This document shows, piece after piece, positions 34,716 to 43,264 of a stretch of 64,000 nt of DNA. The position numbers were made by a program, and so were the translations under genes. Under the pieces are notes generated by a model. That model worked only from the letters and a program-made list of their open reading frames with translations. It had not been told where the DNA came from and did not search any database. This stretch comes from VFMC01 sp040380855 (GTDB taxonomy: Bacteria > Actinomycetota > Acidimicrobiia > Acidimicrobiales > Ilumatobacteraceae). Where the stretch lies: assembly GCA_040380855.1 (NCBI GenBank), contig JBEIIG010000010.1, forward strand, positions 1 through 64,000, written 5' to 3'. Every line of letters starts with the position of its first letter. Within the stretch, counting starts at the first letter, position 1.

Positions 34716-36062
34716 GTGAACACCGTCGCCGCACCGAACGCCTCCACCGAGTTGCTGCAGCACCTCATCCGCCTCGAATGCGTGAACGACGGGCGACCCC
34801 AATCGGGTGACGAGACCCGCGCCGCCGAGATGTTGCGGGCCGTGGTCGATCTGCCCGGTGTCGACCTGCAGTTGCTCGGGCCGCTCGCCAACCGGCAGTC
34901 GTTGGTGGCCCGCCTACCGGGCACCGATCCGACGGCGCCGACACTGCTGCTGCTCGGCCACACCGATGTGGTGCCGGCGGTGCTCGACGACTGGCAGCAC
35001 GACCCGTTCGGCGGCGAGTTGATCGACGGCTGGGTGTGGGGCCGCGGCGCCATCGACATGCTGTGCGTCACCGCATCGATGGCGGTCGCCTTTGCCGACC
35101 TCGCCCGCCGCCGGGTGGCCCTGCCGGGCACGGTGGTGTTCGCCGCCGTCGCCGACGAAGAGGCGGGCGGCACGGCGGGTGCCGGCTGGCTGCTCGAGAA
35201 CCACCGCCCGCACGTGATGGCCGACTACGTGCTCACCGAGTGCGGCGGCACGCCCATGCACACCCCGACCGGGATGAAGCTGCCGGTGCTGGTGGCCGAG
35301 AAGGGGGCGGCCTGGACTCGGCTCGTGGTGCACGGTCGCGCCGCGCACGGCTCGACTCCGTTGATGGGCGACAACGCGCTGGTGAAGGCAAGCGAGATCG
35401 TCCGCCGGATCGCCGCCTACCGGCCCCTCGCCCACATCCACGACACGTGGCGTGGCTATGTGGCCGCGATGGAGTTCGAGCCCGAGCTCGCCCGGGTGCT
35501 CCTCGACCCGGCCGCCATCGCCGACTGGGCGGCACACCACCCCGACCGCGGCTTTGCGGCCGACTGCCATGCGTGCACGCACATCACCCTCTCGCCCAAC
35601 GTGCTGCGCGCCGAGGGCAAGACCAACACCATCCCGGCGAGCGTGGAGATGGAGGTCGACATCCGCACCCTGCCCGGGCAGACGAACGACGACGTGCTCC
35701 ACCTCCTGCACGAACTGATCGGTGACGACCTGCTGCCCAGTGTCGACATCCACTTCATGCACGAGGAGTGGCCCGCCACCGCGTCGCCGATCGACTCGCC
35801 GCTGTGGCGCTCGATCGAGCGGGTGTCGGCGGGGGTGTATCCCGAGGCACGGTGCGTTCCCGCGATCACTCCGGGCGGTACCGACGCCCGCTTCTACCGC
35901 AACGAGGGTGCCACGTCGTATGGCTACGGCCTGTTCTCGCGTGAACTGTCGTACGACGACTACGTGGCCATGTTCCACGCAGCGAACGAGCGGTGCGACG
36001 TGCACTCACTGGCGCTGATGGAACGCCTCTGGGGCGACATCGCCGTCGACCTGCTTTCGTAG
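34716..36062 (+). CDS. M20-family metallopeptidase/deacylase
   Basis: A 448-aa zinc hydrolase of the M20/ArgE/DapE type. Metal-binding and catalytic motifs: LLLGHTDVVPA (His and catalytic Asp), GRGAIDML (bridging Asp), ADEEAGG (catalytic and metal Glu). A lid/dimerisation domain follows (VVHGRAAHGSTPLMGDNAL). Likely a dipeptidase or N-acyl amino acid hydrolase. Start GTG at 34716, 42 bp after the DUF4389 gene. Confidence 0.88.
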   Translation: MNTVAAPNASTELLQHLIRLECVNDGRPQSGDETRAAEMLRAVVDLPGVDLQLLGPLANRQSLVARLPGTDPTAPTLLLLGHTDVVPAVLDDWQHDPFGGELIDGWVWGRGAIDMLCVTASMAVAFADLARRRVALPGTVVFAAVADEEAGGTAGAGWLLENHRPHVMADYVLTECGGTPMHTPTGMKLPVLVAEKGAAWTRLVVHGRAAHGSTPLMGDNALVKASEIVRRIAAYRPLAHIHDTWRGYVAAMEFEPELARVLLDPAAIADWAAHHPDRGFAADCHACTHITLSPNVLRAEGKTNTIPASVEMEVDIRTLPGQTNDDVLHLLHELIGDDLLPSVDIHFMHEEWPATASPIDSPLWRSIERVSAGVYPEARCVPAITPGGTDARFYRNEGATSYGYGLFSRELSYDDYVAMFHAANERCDVHSLALMERLWGDIAVDLLS

Positions 36063-36102
36063 ACCGACCATCCGCTCGATGCTCTGCGGACCGTTCTGAA
36101 CA

Positions 36103-36116
36103 GGGCGGCGCCGCCC
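36103..36116. terminator. Hairpin GGGCGGCGCCGCCC between convergent genes
   Basis: A perfect 14-bp GC palindrome lies in the 64-bp gap between the M20 and phytanoyl-dioxygenase genes, which point towards each other. Possible bidirectional terminator; there is no T-tract and the loop would be tight. Confidence 0.35.
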
Positions 36117-36126
36117 GCTGCGGGTA

Positions 36127-37338
36127 TCAGCCGATCGCAGCCATCATCGCCAGGTGCTCGGCGGTGCGGAAGGTCTCGTGCGCTTGCAGGTGCGCGAGCG
36201 ACAGGGTGGAGCGGTCGACGGCGTGGAGTCGATCGGGTGACAGTTCGCCCACATGGCGGTAACCGCCGTTGTCGAAGAGTCGGCGGGCTGCCACCGTCGC
36301 GCCGCTGGGGTCGGCCACCCTGCCCGAGCCGCGGTATCCGTAGCCCTCCACCAGGTTGGCGGTGATCACCGAGGTGAACCCCATCCGCCACAGCGCCTTG
36401 TCAGACGCCCGGTCGAGCACGTCGGGCGCCACACCGAGCAGCCAGCTCTCCTGCTGGCGGATCCATGGCTTCACACACGAGTTGGTGAGGACGTAGCGGT
36501 GCTGATCGGTGTGGTTGACGGCTCCACCGTGCAGGAGTCGACCGTCGAACACGAGGATGGTGCCGGCCGGGGCCTCGAGGTTGATCGGCCTCGGGATGGG
36601 CCCGAACAGTTCGCCGTCGGTGCCGTTGGGGCGATGCGTGCCGGGCACCAACAGGGTGCCACCGTTGCGCTCGTCGACGTCTTGCAGCACGTACATCACG
36701 TTCACCAGCACCGGTGCCTCCACCGGATGGAACGGCGCGACGAACGTCTGGTCCATGTGCATCGGCTGCGGATGGCAGTGCGGGTACGAGATGTTGGCGA
36801 GCAGTGAGAAGTGGTTCCAGCCATGGCCGAGGGCCTCGTCGAGCAGTCGTTCGATCACCGGGCCAGCCTGCACCGCCGACGGGTCGTGATCGATCAGGCC
36901 GAGGAACACCTCGCCCTTGTTCACCAACGACCACACGTGCTGCTGCGAGGCCGACACGTAGGCGATGCCGAGCGCTCGCTCGGCGGCCGCCTGCTCGGCC
37001 ACCCGGGTGCGCAGCGATGCGCACTGCTCGGCCGACAGTCCGTCCTCGATCAGGCAGAAGCCCCACTCGTAGAGGTTGCGGCGCAGGGTGGGCAGGTCCT
37101 TGGTGGGCACGGGCAGGTCGACATCGCGCCAGTCAGCGTGCTTCCGGGCGACGGTGGTGTCGTAGTACCGACCGACGCCCCACTCGAGTTCGGCCGAATC
37201 CTTCGGGGGCATGAGCCAGGTGTTGTGGCGGAACAGCGACGAGTACGGCTCGCCGCTGCGCAGGAACGAGCGGTACGGCGTGAACGCATCCACCGACGCC
37301 GCCTCCACCGCCTCGGGCGTGAACTCCTCGGGTACCAC
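36127..37338 (-). CDS. Phytanoyl-CoA dioxygenase (PhyH) family protein
   Basis: A 403-aa Fe(II)/2-oxoglutarate dioxygenase of the PhyH type. The iron site is MHMDQTFVAPF (HxD) with the distal His in FDGRLLHGGAVNHT and an Arg shortly after in QHRYVLT. VMYVLQDVDERNGGTLLVPGTHRP is typical. Such enzymes hydroxylate fatty acyl chains, ectoine, natural products or phosphonates; which applies here is unknown. The GTG at 37338 follows GGAAGGGGA at good spacing and is preferred over the longer frame. Confidence 0.8.
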   Translation of the reverse strand: MVPEEFTPEAVEAASVDAFTPYRSFLRSGEPYSSLFRHNTWLMPPKDSAELEWGVGRYYDTTVARKHADWRDVDLPVPTKDLPTLRRNLYEWGFCLIEDGLSAEQCASLRTRVAEQAAAERALGIAYVSASQQHVWSLVNKGEVFLGLIDHDPSAVQAGPVIERLLDEALGHGWNHFSLLANISYPHCHPQPMHMDQTFVAPFHPVEAPVLVNVMYVLQDVDERNGGTLLVPGTHRPNGTDGELFGPIPRPINLEAPAGTILVFDGRLLHGGAVNHTDQHRYVLTNSCVKPWIRQQESWLLGVAPDVLDRASDKALWRMGFTSVITANLVEGYGYRGSGRVADPSGATVAARRLFDNGGYRHVGELSPDRLHAVDRSTLSLAHLQAHETFRTAEHLAMMAAIG

Positions 37339-37399
37339 TGCGTCCCCTTCCGACGGCTCCCCTGCCGACTCTTCGCCAGCAACGGTAGCGATGGCGACC

Positions 37400-37804
37400 T
37401 CAGCCGGAGGCGACTGCCCGAGCGATGAGGCCCTCGAGCACGCCGAGGTCGACGGCATCGAGTCGCTTGACGTACACGCAGCCCTTACCGGCGGTCACGG
37501 CGCCCAGCGAGGCGAGCACCGACGCATCGTCGTCGTGCTCGCTGTACACGCCGTAGATCACCAGCGCTGCCTTTCGAGGCGAGAAGCCGACCACGAACGT
37601 GTCGCCTTCGTGGCCGCTGGCGTAGCGGTAGTGGCGGAATCCGAACCCGATCATCGACGGACCCCACATGACCGGTGGTTCACCGCTCAGCCGGTGCATC
37701 AGATCGCACACCCGGCGGGCATCGGCCCGGCGCCGGTCGTCGGGCACCGCAGCAAGGATCGAGTCGACATCGGCTCCGGTCGGTCCGGTCTTGTTCGTCG
37801 CCAT
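37400..37804 (-). CDS. DUF1801 (YdhG-like) domain protein
   Basis: A 134-aa protein with the DUF1801 pattern: PPVMWGPSMIGFGFRHYRYASGHEGDTFVVGFSPRKAALVIYG. Its function is unknown. The start at 37804 is supported by the promoter directly in front. It lies 61 bp upstream of the PhyH-like gene in the same orientation, possibly sharing transcripts. Confidence 0.88.
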   Translation of the reverse strand: MATNKTGPTGADVDSILAAVPDDRRRADARRVCDLMHRLSGEPPVMWGPSMIGFGFRHYRYASGHEGDTFVVGFSPRKAALVIYGVYSEHDDDASVLASLGAVTAGKGCVYVKRLDAVDLGVLEGLIARAVASG

Positions 37805-37811
37805 GCGGGTG

Positions 37812-37817
37812 ATGGTA
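37812..37817 (-). promoter_or_regulatory. Leaderless -10 box (TACCAT) for the DUF1801 gene
   Basis: On the minus strand TACCAT is followed by 7 nt and the ATG at 37804. Confidence 0.5.
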
Positions 37818-37919
37818 GGACCTGCAACTCCGGCGCCGGACCCGAACCGGCTCCGCCGACAGGAACGGCACCCCGGGACGAGCGCCAAACCCAGCGGTCA
37901 GGGCGTGCAGGTGCCGCAG

Positions 37920-37925
37920 TAGCCT
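37920..37925 (+). promoter_or_regulatory. Leaderless -10 box (TAGCCT) for the SRPBCC gene
   Basis: TAGCCT is followed by 7 nt and the ATG at 37933. Confidence 0.5.
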
Positions 37926-37932
37926 CCGCCAC

Positions 37933-38409
37933 ATGCCCGCACTCGAATCGCGCTCCCTCGACTGGCTGGCCACCGCGCCCGTGCGCATCGAGGCCAGCCG
38001 CGACATGGCCGTCGGTGCGGCGGCCGCCTTCGCTGTCATCGCCGATCACGAGCGCTGGCCCGACTGGTTCGCGCAGTTGAAGCGGGTGGAGGTCACCGGT
38101 GCACCCACCGGCGTGGGAGGCCAGCGGCGGGTCACCCTGGGTGGCGTGGTGGTCGACGAGGTGTTCATCGCGTGGGAGACCGACCGGTTGTTCGCCTTCA
38201 CCGTCACCCACGCCACGCGGCCGATGGCCAAGGCGATGGTCGAGGCGCTGCAGGTGGAACCGCTCGCCGACGACCGCTGCCGGGTCACCTACACCCAGGC
38301 GCTCGAGCCGCACGGTTGGATGAAGCCGATGGTGCCGGTGATGCGGCGCACGATGCGCTCGATGCTCACCAAAGCACTCAACGGTCTCGAGCAGGCTGCA
38401 CGTCGATGA
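37933..38409 (+). CDS. SRPBCC-superfamily (polyketide cyclase/START-like) protein
   Basis: A 158-aa helix-grip protein: AAAAFAVIADHERWPDWFAQLKRVEVT at the start, beta strands in the middle, and a long C-terminal helix (MKPMVPVMRRTMRSMLTKALNGLEQAA). These proteins bind hydrophobic ligands; the specific ligand is unknown. A strong hairpin follows 52 bp after the stop. Confidence 0.8.
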   Translation: MPALESRSLDWLATAPVRIEASRDMAVGAAAAFAVIADHERWPDWFAQLKRVEVTGAPTGVGGQRRVTLGGVVVDEVFIAWETDRLFAFTVTHATRPMAKAMVEALQVEPLADDRCRVTYTQALEPHGWMKPMVPVMRRTMRSMLTKALNGLEQAARR

Positions 38410-38461
38410 GGTCGCATCGGCACCTGCCCACGCAGATCCTCGCCCACAAGCTGTTCCACCT

Positions 38462-38485
38462 CGGCCGACCCACTCAGGTCGGCCG
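38462..38485. terminator. 9-bp stem, 6-nt loop hairpin after the SRPBCC gene
   Basis: CGGCCGACC-CACTCA-GGTCGGCCG forms a perfect stem-loop in the 187-bp gap between the SRPBCC and GNAT genes. It fits an intrinsic terminator of the GC-rich type without a T-tract. Nothing else was recognised in this gap. Confidence 0.5.
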
Positions 38486-38596
38486 GACAGACGCGACCGG
38501 GCACATTCCACTCCCGTCACCCGCGGGACGTGTGAGGCGAAGAGCGTTCGACGCAATTCGTTTGCAGGGCAGCAGAGCGGCTGGAATCATGCCGAC

Positions 38597-39157
38597 ATGG
38601 AGCAGGCCGAGGTGATCGTGCGCGACGCGGTTGCGGCTGACGCCGCGGCAATGGGTCGGCTGCACGTACGGGCGTGGCAGTGGGGGTATCGGGGCGTGAT
38701 GCCCGACGCCTATCTCGACGGCCTGAACGCCGACGACCGGACGGCGATGTGGCGCGACCGCATCGGGGCCACCGGGTTGCCACCGATCCTCGTCGCCGAA
38801 CTGACGACCCGGGGGCAGGGCGGGCCGGTCGCCACGGGGGCGGACGAGGTGGTGGGCTTCGCTGCGTTCGGCACGGAGGTGTCGTCCGACGCTGCCACCG
38901 CCCACGGCGAGTTGTACGCACTCAACATCGACCCCGACCACTGGGGGCGCGGCATCGGTCGGGCCCTGCTGAACCGGGCGACCGACTGGTTGGTCGACCT
39001 GGGCCATGCCGAGGCCGTGCTCTGGGTGGTGCCCGAGAACGCGCGGGCACGGGCGCTGTACGAGTCGGAGGGTTGGGTTTCCGACGGGGCCGTGGCGACC
39101 GAGGAGATCCACGGTGTCACCGTCACCGACATCCGCTATCGCAAACGCCTCAGGTGA
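38597..39157 (+). CDS. GNAT-family N-acetyltransferase
   Basis: A 186-aa single-domain GNAT. The acetyl-CoA pocket is ELYALNIDPDHWGRGIGRALLNRATDWL (motif A, RGIGRA) followed by VPENARARALYESEGWV (motif B). An N-terminal W..GYRGVMPDAYLDGL segment is typical of the YjcF/RimI-like group with unknown acceptors. Ends 8 bp into the convergent FAD monooxygenase gene. Confidence 0.88.
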   Translation: MEQAEVIVRDAVAADAAAMGRLHVRAWQWGYRGVMPDAYLDGLNADDRTAMWRDRIGATGLPPILVAELTTRGQGGPVATGADEVVGFAAFGTEVSSDAATAHGELYALNIDPDHWGRGIGRALLNRATDWLVDLGHAEAVLWVVPENARARALYESEGWVSDGAVATEEIHGVTVTDIRYRKRLR

Positions 39158-40403
39158 CGGCGGGCGGCAGGAAGCCGGCGGTCTGCTTGTAGCGTGCGGC
39201 GATGGCCTCACGTTCGCCGTCAGCGAACACGGTGGTGATGTCGGTGAAGCCATCGGGGGCGCGTTCGTGGGCCAGGTCGAGCATCACCTCGGGCCCGTGC
39301 TGGCGGTTCGACAGCACGATGGCCGCGGTCTTGGGTCGACGTTCGGCGTCGTAGGCCTGCAGGGCGGCATCGATGGCGACGGCGTTGGCACCTGCATCGG
39401 CGGCGTCACCCAACAGATCGGCGATGGTGAGCGCATCGATGATCGCCTGTGAGGCACCGTTCGAGCCGATCGGGTACATCGGGTGCGCGGCGTCGCCCAG
39501 CAGGGTGACCCGACCGACGGTCCATTGATCGAGCGGATCGCGGTCGACCATGGGGAACTCGAAGGTCACCTCGGCGCCGCGGATGAGCGCCGGCACGTCG
39601 AGCCAGTCCCACACCCAGTCCTCGAAGCGGGGCAGGAAGTCGGCCAGCACTCCCTGACGGTTCCAGTCTTCGCGGTCGGCCAGGCCCACGTCGCGCCGGT
39701 CGAGTTCGGCGATCCAGTTGATCACCTGCATGCCGTCGGCACCGGGCTCGGTGATCGGATAGGCGACGAACTTGTGCGGCAGGCGACCGGCCATGAACAT
39801 CGACCGACCGGTGAGGAACCCCGTGGTGCGAGTGGTGGCGCGCCACAGCACGTTGCCACTCCAGCGCGGCAGGCCCTCGTCGGGGTGGAAGCACCGGCGC
39901 ACGGTGGAGTGGATGCCGTCGGCGGCGATGAGCACATCGGCCTGATCGGTGGTCACCCGACCATCGGCGCGGTTCTCGATCTCCACCGTCACCCGGTCGC
40001 CCACCTGCTCGAAACCGCGCAGGGCGTGACCGGTGATCACCCGGTCGGCACCCAGCCGGGCCTGGGCCTCGGTGAGCAACGCCATGTGCAGTCGGCCGCG
40101 GTGCACCGACAACTGCGGCACCGGATAGCCGGCAGCCAACCCGCGGGGCTCGCGCCAGATCAACTGCCCGAACCGGTTGAAGAAGCACAGCTCGGCCGTG
40201 GGCACACCGAGTGGCAGCACGGTCGACAGCAGACCGATCCGGTCGAGTTGCGCCATCGCGTGCGGCAGCACGTTGATACCCACACCCAACGGCTGCAGCG
40301 CGGTGACGCTCTCGTACACCGTCACGTCGATCCCGCGGGCGTGCAGTCCCATCGCTGCCGTCAGTCCACCGATGCCACCACCGGCGATCACGACCTTCAC
40401 CAC
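39150..40403 (-). CDS. Class A FAD-dependent aromatic monooxygenase
   Basis: A 417-aa flavin monooxygenase of the salicylate/PhzS/6-hydroxynicotinate type. GGGIGGL (about 8-14), the second FAD/NADPH motif ADGIHSTVRR and the ribityl-binding GRVTLLGDAAHPMYPIGSNG are all present. It would hydroxylate an aromatic or N-heteroaromatic acid using NAD(P)H and O2. Start GTG GTG AAG with a GGGAG ribosome site. It is divergent from an acyl-CoA ligase gene. In principle it could supply the substrate for the NicX-like dioxygenase at 13.9 kb, but the genes are 25 kb apart. Confidence 0.88.
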   Translation of the reverse strand: MVKVVIAGGGIGGLTAAMGLHARGIDVTVYESVTALQPLGVGINVLPHAMAQLDRIGLLSTVLPLGVPTAELCFFNRFGQLIWREPRGLAAGYPVPQLSVHRGRLHMALLTEAQARLGADRVITGHALRGFEQVGDRVTVEIENRADGRVTTDQADVLIAADGIHSTVRRCFHPDEGLPRWSGNVLWRATTRTTGFLTGRSMFMAGRLPHKFVAYPITEPGADGMQVINWIAELDRRDVGLADREDWNRQGVLADFLPRFEDWVWDWLDVPALIRGAEVTFEFPMVDRDPLDQWTVGRVTLLGDAAHPMYPIGSNGASQAIIDALTIADLLGDAADAGANAVAIDAALQAYDAERRPKTAAIVLSNRQHGPEVMLDLAHERAPDGFTDITTVFADGEREAIAARYKQTAGFLPPAVT

Positions 40404-40469
40404 ACGTCTCCCTCGTCCTCATCCGTCGCGCTCACCCGACGGGTCGGCCCGCCGGTGACAAGCGTTGCA

Positions 40470-40498
40470 TTGACAGCGCGGCGCCCGGGGCCGATTCT
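40470..40498 (+). promoter_or_regulatory. Candidate -35/-10 promoter for the acyl-CoA ligase
   Basis: TTGACA (40470-40475), 17 nt, then GATTCT (40493-40498), 62 nt before the ATG at 40561. A ribosome site GGGAGGGG precedes that ATG, so this gene, unlike many here, has a leader. Confidence 0.4.
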
Positions 40499-40560
40499 AC
40501 GCAGGGGGTCGGCGGGGCATCGGCTGCCACCGCACACATCCCACACGGGAGGGGACCGTC

Positions 40561-42120
40561 ATGAAGGAACTGATCTACCACCGCCAGCTGCTGCCGGCCG
40601 TGCGGCGCTACGCCGACCGGCCGCTGGCCACCCACGCCGTCACGGGTGCCACCCGCACCTACGCGGAGCATCTCGAACGCGTGGGCCGTCTGGTCGGCGC
40701 GCTGCAGACGTTGGGGGTGAGCCGCACCGATCGCTTCGCGATGATGTGTCTCAACAGCCCCGAGTACCTCGAGCTCTATCACGCGGCGTTCCTGGGCGGG
40801 GGTGTGGCGAACCCGCTGAACCTCCGCTTCGCACCACGCGAGTTGGCGTATGTGCTGCGCGACTCGGGCACCAAGGTGTGCTTCGTCGACGCGGCATTCG
40901 CCGGAGTGATCGACCAGGTGAAGGACGACGCCGGAATCGAGCACGTCGTGCTGATCGGCGCGGGCGATGTGCCCCACACCGCGACGTACGACGACCTGCT
41001 GGCTTCGTCGCCGATGGTGATCCCCGACGAGGGCGACGAGACCGACCCGGTGGTGCTGATGTACACCGGCGGCACCACCGGTCTACCGAAGGGCGTGCTG
41101 CACCATCAGCGCGCCGAACTGTTGAACGTGTACCACATCACGGCGGCGCTCGGACCGAAGGACCGGCCGGTGAACCTGCTGCAGACACCGATGTTCCATG
41201 CAGCGAGCATCTTCTCGGCCGTCGGCGGGCCGCTGACGGGTTCACATCTGGTGATCCAGCCGATGTTCGAGCCGGCGGCGGTGATGCGCACCGTCGAGAC
41301 CTACTCGCCGACGATGACCGTGATGGTGCCGACGATGATCGGGATGACGATGGCGCACCCCGAGTTCCGGCCGTCGGGGTTGGGCAGTTTCCGCGACCTC
41401 GTCTACGGCGCGTCACCGATGCCGCAGAGCCTGCTCGAGAAGCTGTTGACGCTGTATCCCGAGATGAACATCTGGCAGGGCTACGGAATGACCGAGGCGG
41501 CTGCGGTGCTCACCATGCTCGGGCCCGACGAGCACCGCCGCGGCGGCGCCTACCTCCGGTCGGCCGGTGCACCGGTGCTGGGTGTGGAGCTGTCGATCCA
41601 GGACGCCGACGGCAACGAGGTGCCCACCGGCCAGACGGGCGAAGTGTGTGCCCGGGCGGGCAACTTCATGATCGAGTACTGGGGCAAGCCCGAGGCGACG
41701 GCCGAGGCCTTCGCCGGTGGGTGGTACCACTCGGGCGATGCGGGCTACCTCGACGCCGACGGCTACCTGTACCTGGTCGACCGGGTGAAGGACATGATCG
41801 TGAGCGGTGGCGAGAACGTGTACTCCACCGAGGTGGAGAACGCAGTGGCGAGTCACCCTGCGGTCGCCCAGGTGGCCGTGATCGGCATCCCGAGCGAGCA
41901 GTGGGGAGAGGCCGTGCACGCCATCGTCGTGCTGAAGCCCGGGACGAGCCCCACCGAGCGCGAGATCATCGACCACTGCCGCGACTGGATCGCCGGCTAC
42001 AAGTTGCCCAAGAGCGTCGAGTTCCGCAGCGATCCCTTGCCGCTGTCGGGCGCGATGAAGGTGCTCAAGCGCGAGCTGCGCGAGCCCTATTGGGCCGGCC
42101 ACACCCGCATGGTCAACTGA
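40561..42120 (+). CDS. Acyl-CoA synthetase (AMP-forming, fatty-acid or aromatic-acid CoA ligase)
   Basis: A 519-aa ANL-superfamily ligase. The P-loop-like motif is MYTGGTTGLPKGVLHH (about 165-180), the A5 motif is GYGMTEAA, A7 is YHSGDAGYLDADGYLYLVDRVKD, and the catalytic C-terminal Lys is in YKLPKSVEF or later in AMKVLKREL. It activates a carboxylic acid as an acyl-adenylate and then as the CoA thioester. Neighbouring oxidative enzymes suggest catabolic use; chain type cannot be read. Confidence 0.9.
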   Translation: MKELIYHRQLLPAVRRYADRPLATHAVTGATRTYAEHLERVGRLVGALQTLGVSRTDRFAMMCLNSPEYLELYHAAFLGGGVANPLNLRFAPRELAYVLRDSGTKVCFVDAAFAGVIDQVKDDAGIEHVVLIGAGDVPHTATYDDLLASSPMVIPDEGDETDPVVLMYTGGTTGLPKGVLHHQRAELLNVYHITAALGPKDRPVNLLQTPMFHAASIFSAVGGPLTGSHLVIQPMFEPAAVMRTVETYSPTMTVMVPTMIGMTMAHPEFRPSGLGSFRDLVYGASPMPQSLLEKLLTLYPEMNIWQGYGMTEAAAVLTMLGPDEHRRGGAYLRSAGAPVLGVELSIQDADGNEVPTGQTGEVCARAGNFMIEYWGKPEATAEAFAGGWYHSGDAGYLDADGYLYLVDRVKDMIVSGGENVYSTEVENAVASHPAVAQVAVIGIPSEQWGEAVHAIVVLKPGTSPTEREIIDHCRDWIAGYKLPKSVEFRSDPLPLSGAMKVLKRELREPYWAGHTRMVN

Positions 42121-42183
42121 CCCCGAGCCGCACGGGCACGAACCCGCACCCGCCGGGCGCTGTGTCCAACCGTTCGGCTTCGG

Positions 42184-42189
42184 TAGGGT
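42184..42189 (+). promoter_or_regulatory. Leaderless -10 box (TAGGGT) for the 163-aa gene
   Basis: TAGGGT is followed by 8 nt and the ATG at 42198. Confidence 0.5.
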
Positions 42190-42197
42190 CGGCCCTC

Positions 42198-42689
42198 ATG
42201 ACGACGGCTGACGAGATCCCGGTGGCGCACACGCCTCCCGGTGGGTACGGATCATCGTTCCCTCCACCGGTGCTGGCCGGTTGCACCGAGCCATTGGTGG
42301 CCGGCGCGCCCGATCTACGCGGTATCTGGCGGGCGATCAGCGCCACCCGCGGTGGCGAGCCGGTGCCGGCCGACGACCGGTTGATGTCGTACACCGAACG
42401 CATCGAGCAGTGCGGGAACCGCATCGTCGACTGCGGTGGCGGCACCATCGCCGACGCCCGCGCCGACGGCACCGAGGAGCACGGTGTACACGACGTGTCG
42501 GCATTCGACTACACGACGCCGATCCATGTGATCGCCAGCTACGAAGACGACGCGTTCGTGCTGCGACCCGTCGGCCTGCCCGGGTTCGAAGTGCGGCGAC
42601 ACCTCGACGCCGATGGGCACATGGTGTGGACCCGTCCCGACATGGGCGGTATCCGCGTCGTCCTCGAACGCGTCAGCGACCCGCAGTAG
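42198..42689 (+). CDS. Unknown 163-aa protein, possible lipocalin-like fold
   Basis: No family was recognised. Features are a Pro-rich N-terminus (HTPPGGYGSSFPPPVLAG), the pattern DLRGIWRAIS, and beta-rich segments (YTERIEQCGNRIVDCGGGTIADARADG, FVLRPVGLPGFEVRRHLDADGHMVWTRP). The G.W turn near the start and the run of strands resemble small ligand-binding barrels. Codon use matches neighbours. Two cysteines lie seven residues apart (CGNRIVDCG). Confidence 0.7.
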   Translation: MTTADEIPVAHTPPGGYGSSFPPPVLAGCTEPLVAGAPDLRGIWRAISATRGGEPVPADDRLMSYTERIEQCGNRIVDCGGGTIADARADGTEEHGVHDVSAFDYTTPIHVIASYEDDAFVLRPVGLPGFEVRRHLDADGHMVWTRPDMGGIRVVLERVSDPQ

Positions 42690-42815
42690 CCGCGCCCAGA
42701 ACGCCGGTTGTGAAGCGGGCGAGAAGGCTGCCGCGCGACATTCTCGACGAGCGACGGGCGCGCAATCGGCGGGCGGCTGCGCATCGTGGGGCGATCTTGC
42801 GACCGAACGCGTCGG

Positions 42816-43241
42816 ATGCGACGCGAATCGTCGCAAGGTCGACGGTCGCTGCGCGCCGAGCAGGACCGGGCCGGCGACCTGTTGGGCGTCGCTCGTCAGG
42901 TGCGCCTCGGCCTGGCGGTGGCCGAGGCCGTGCTGCTGGCCGGGCTGCCACGGGTACGGCGCAGCAGCGGCGAACGGGCCTGGTCGGTGGGTCATCTCGC
43001 GCTGTACGACACCGCCAGCCCGAACGTGGTGATCGAGACCTCGCTGGTGCAGGCCGAGCGGCACGCTGTGCTCGACTGCTACACGGCGCAGTTCACACCC
43101 GACGACCTGGCCGCGCTGCACACCGGGCTCGACCGGTACGAGCGCGCCCTCGCCGCGGCACACGGCATCGACGGCACCCATGCCGAGGGATGGCGCGTCC
43201 GGCCGGCGGCAGCGCTGCACATCGGCCGCCCAAAGCCCTGA
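42816..43241 (+). CDS. Unknown protein, start uncertain
   Basis: About 141 aa from the ATG at 42816; a GTG at 42786 would add 10 residues. The first 30 residues are strongly basic, while the rest looks like a genuine globular protein: LLGVARQVRLGLAVAEAVLLAGLPRVRRSSGERAWSVGHLALYDTASPNVVIETSLVQAERHAVLDCYTAQFT. No family recognised. A hairpin follows the stop at once. The 126 bp before the ATG hold no other convincing gene. Confidence 0.5.
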   Translation: MRRESSQGRRSLRAEQDRAGDLLGVARQVRLGLAVAEAVLLAGLPRVRRSSGERAWSVGHLALYDTASPNVVIETSLVQAERHAVLDCYTAQFTPDDLAALHTGLDRYERALAAAHGIDGTHAEGWRVRPAAALHIGRPKP

Positions 43242-43243
43242 CA

Positions 43244-43258
43244 GCCCGCAGAGCGGGC
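43244..43258. terminator. Hairpin GCCCGC-AGA-GCGGGC between convergent genes
   Basis: A perfect 6-bp stem with a 3-nt loop lies between the stop at 43241 and the stop of the sugar-operon ATPase at 43265. Probable bidirectional terminator; no T-tract. Confidence 0.45.
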
Positions 43259-43264
43259 GCCGGT

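Noticed and set aside
38406..38615. Small frame starting by ATGA overlap with the SRPBCC stop
   Set aside because: Its basic, motif-free product runs through a 9-bp stem hairpin that looks like a terminator and into the start of the GNAT gene; coding use is unlikely.
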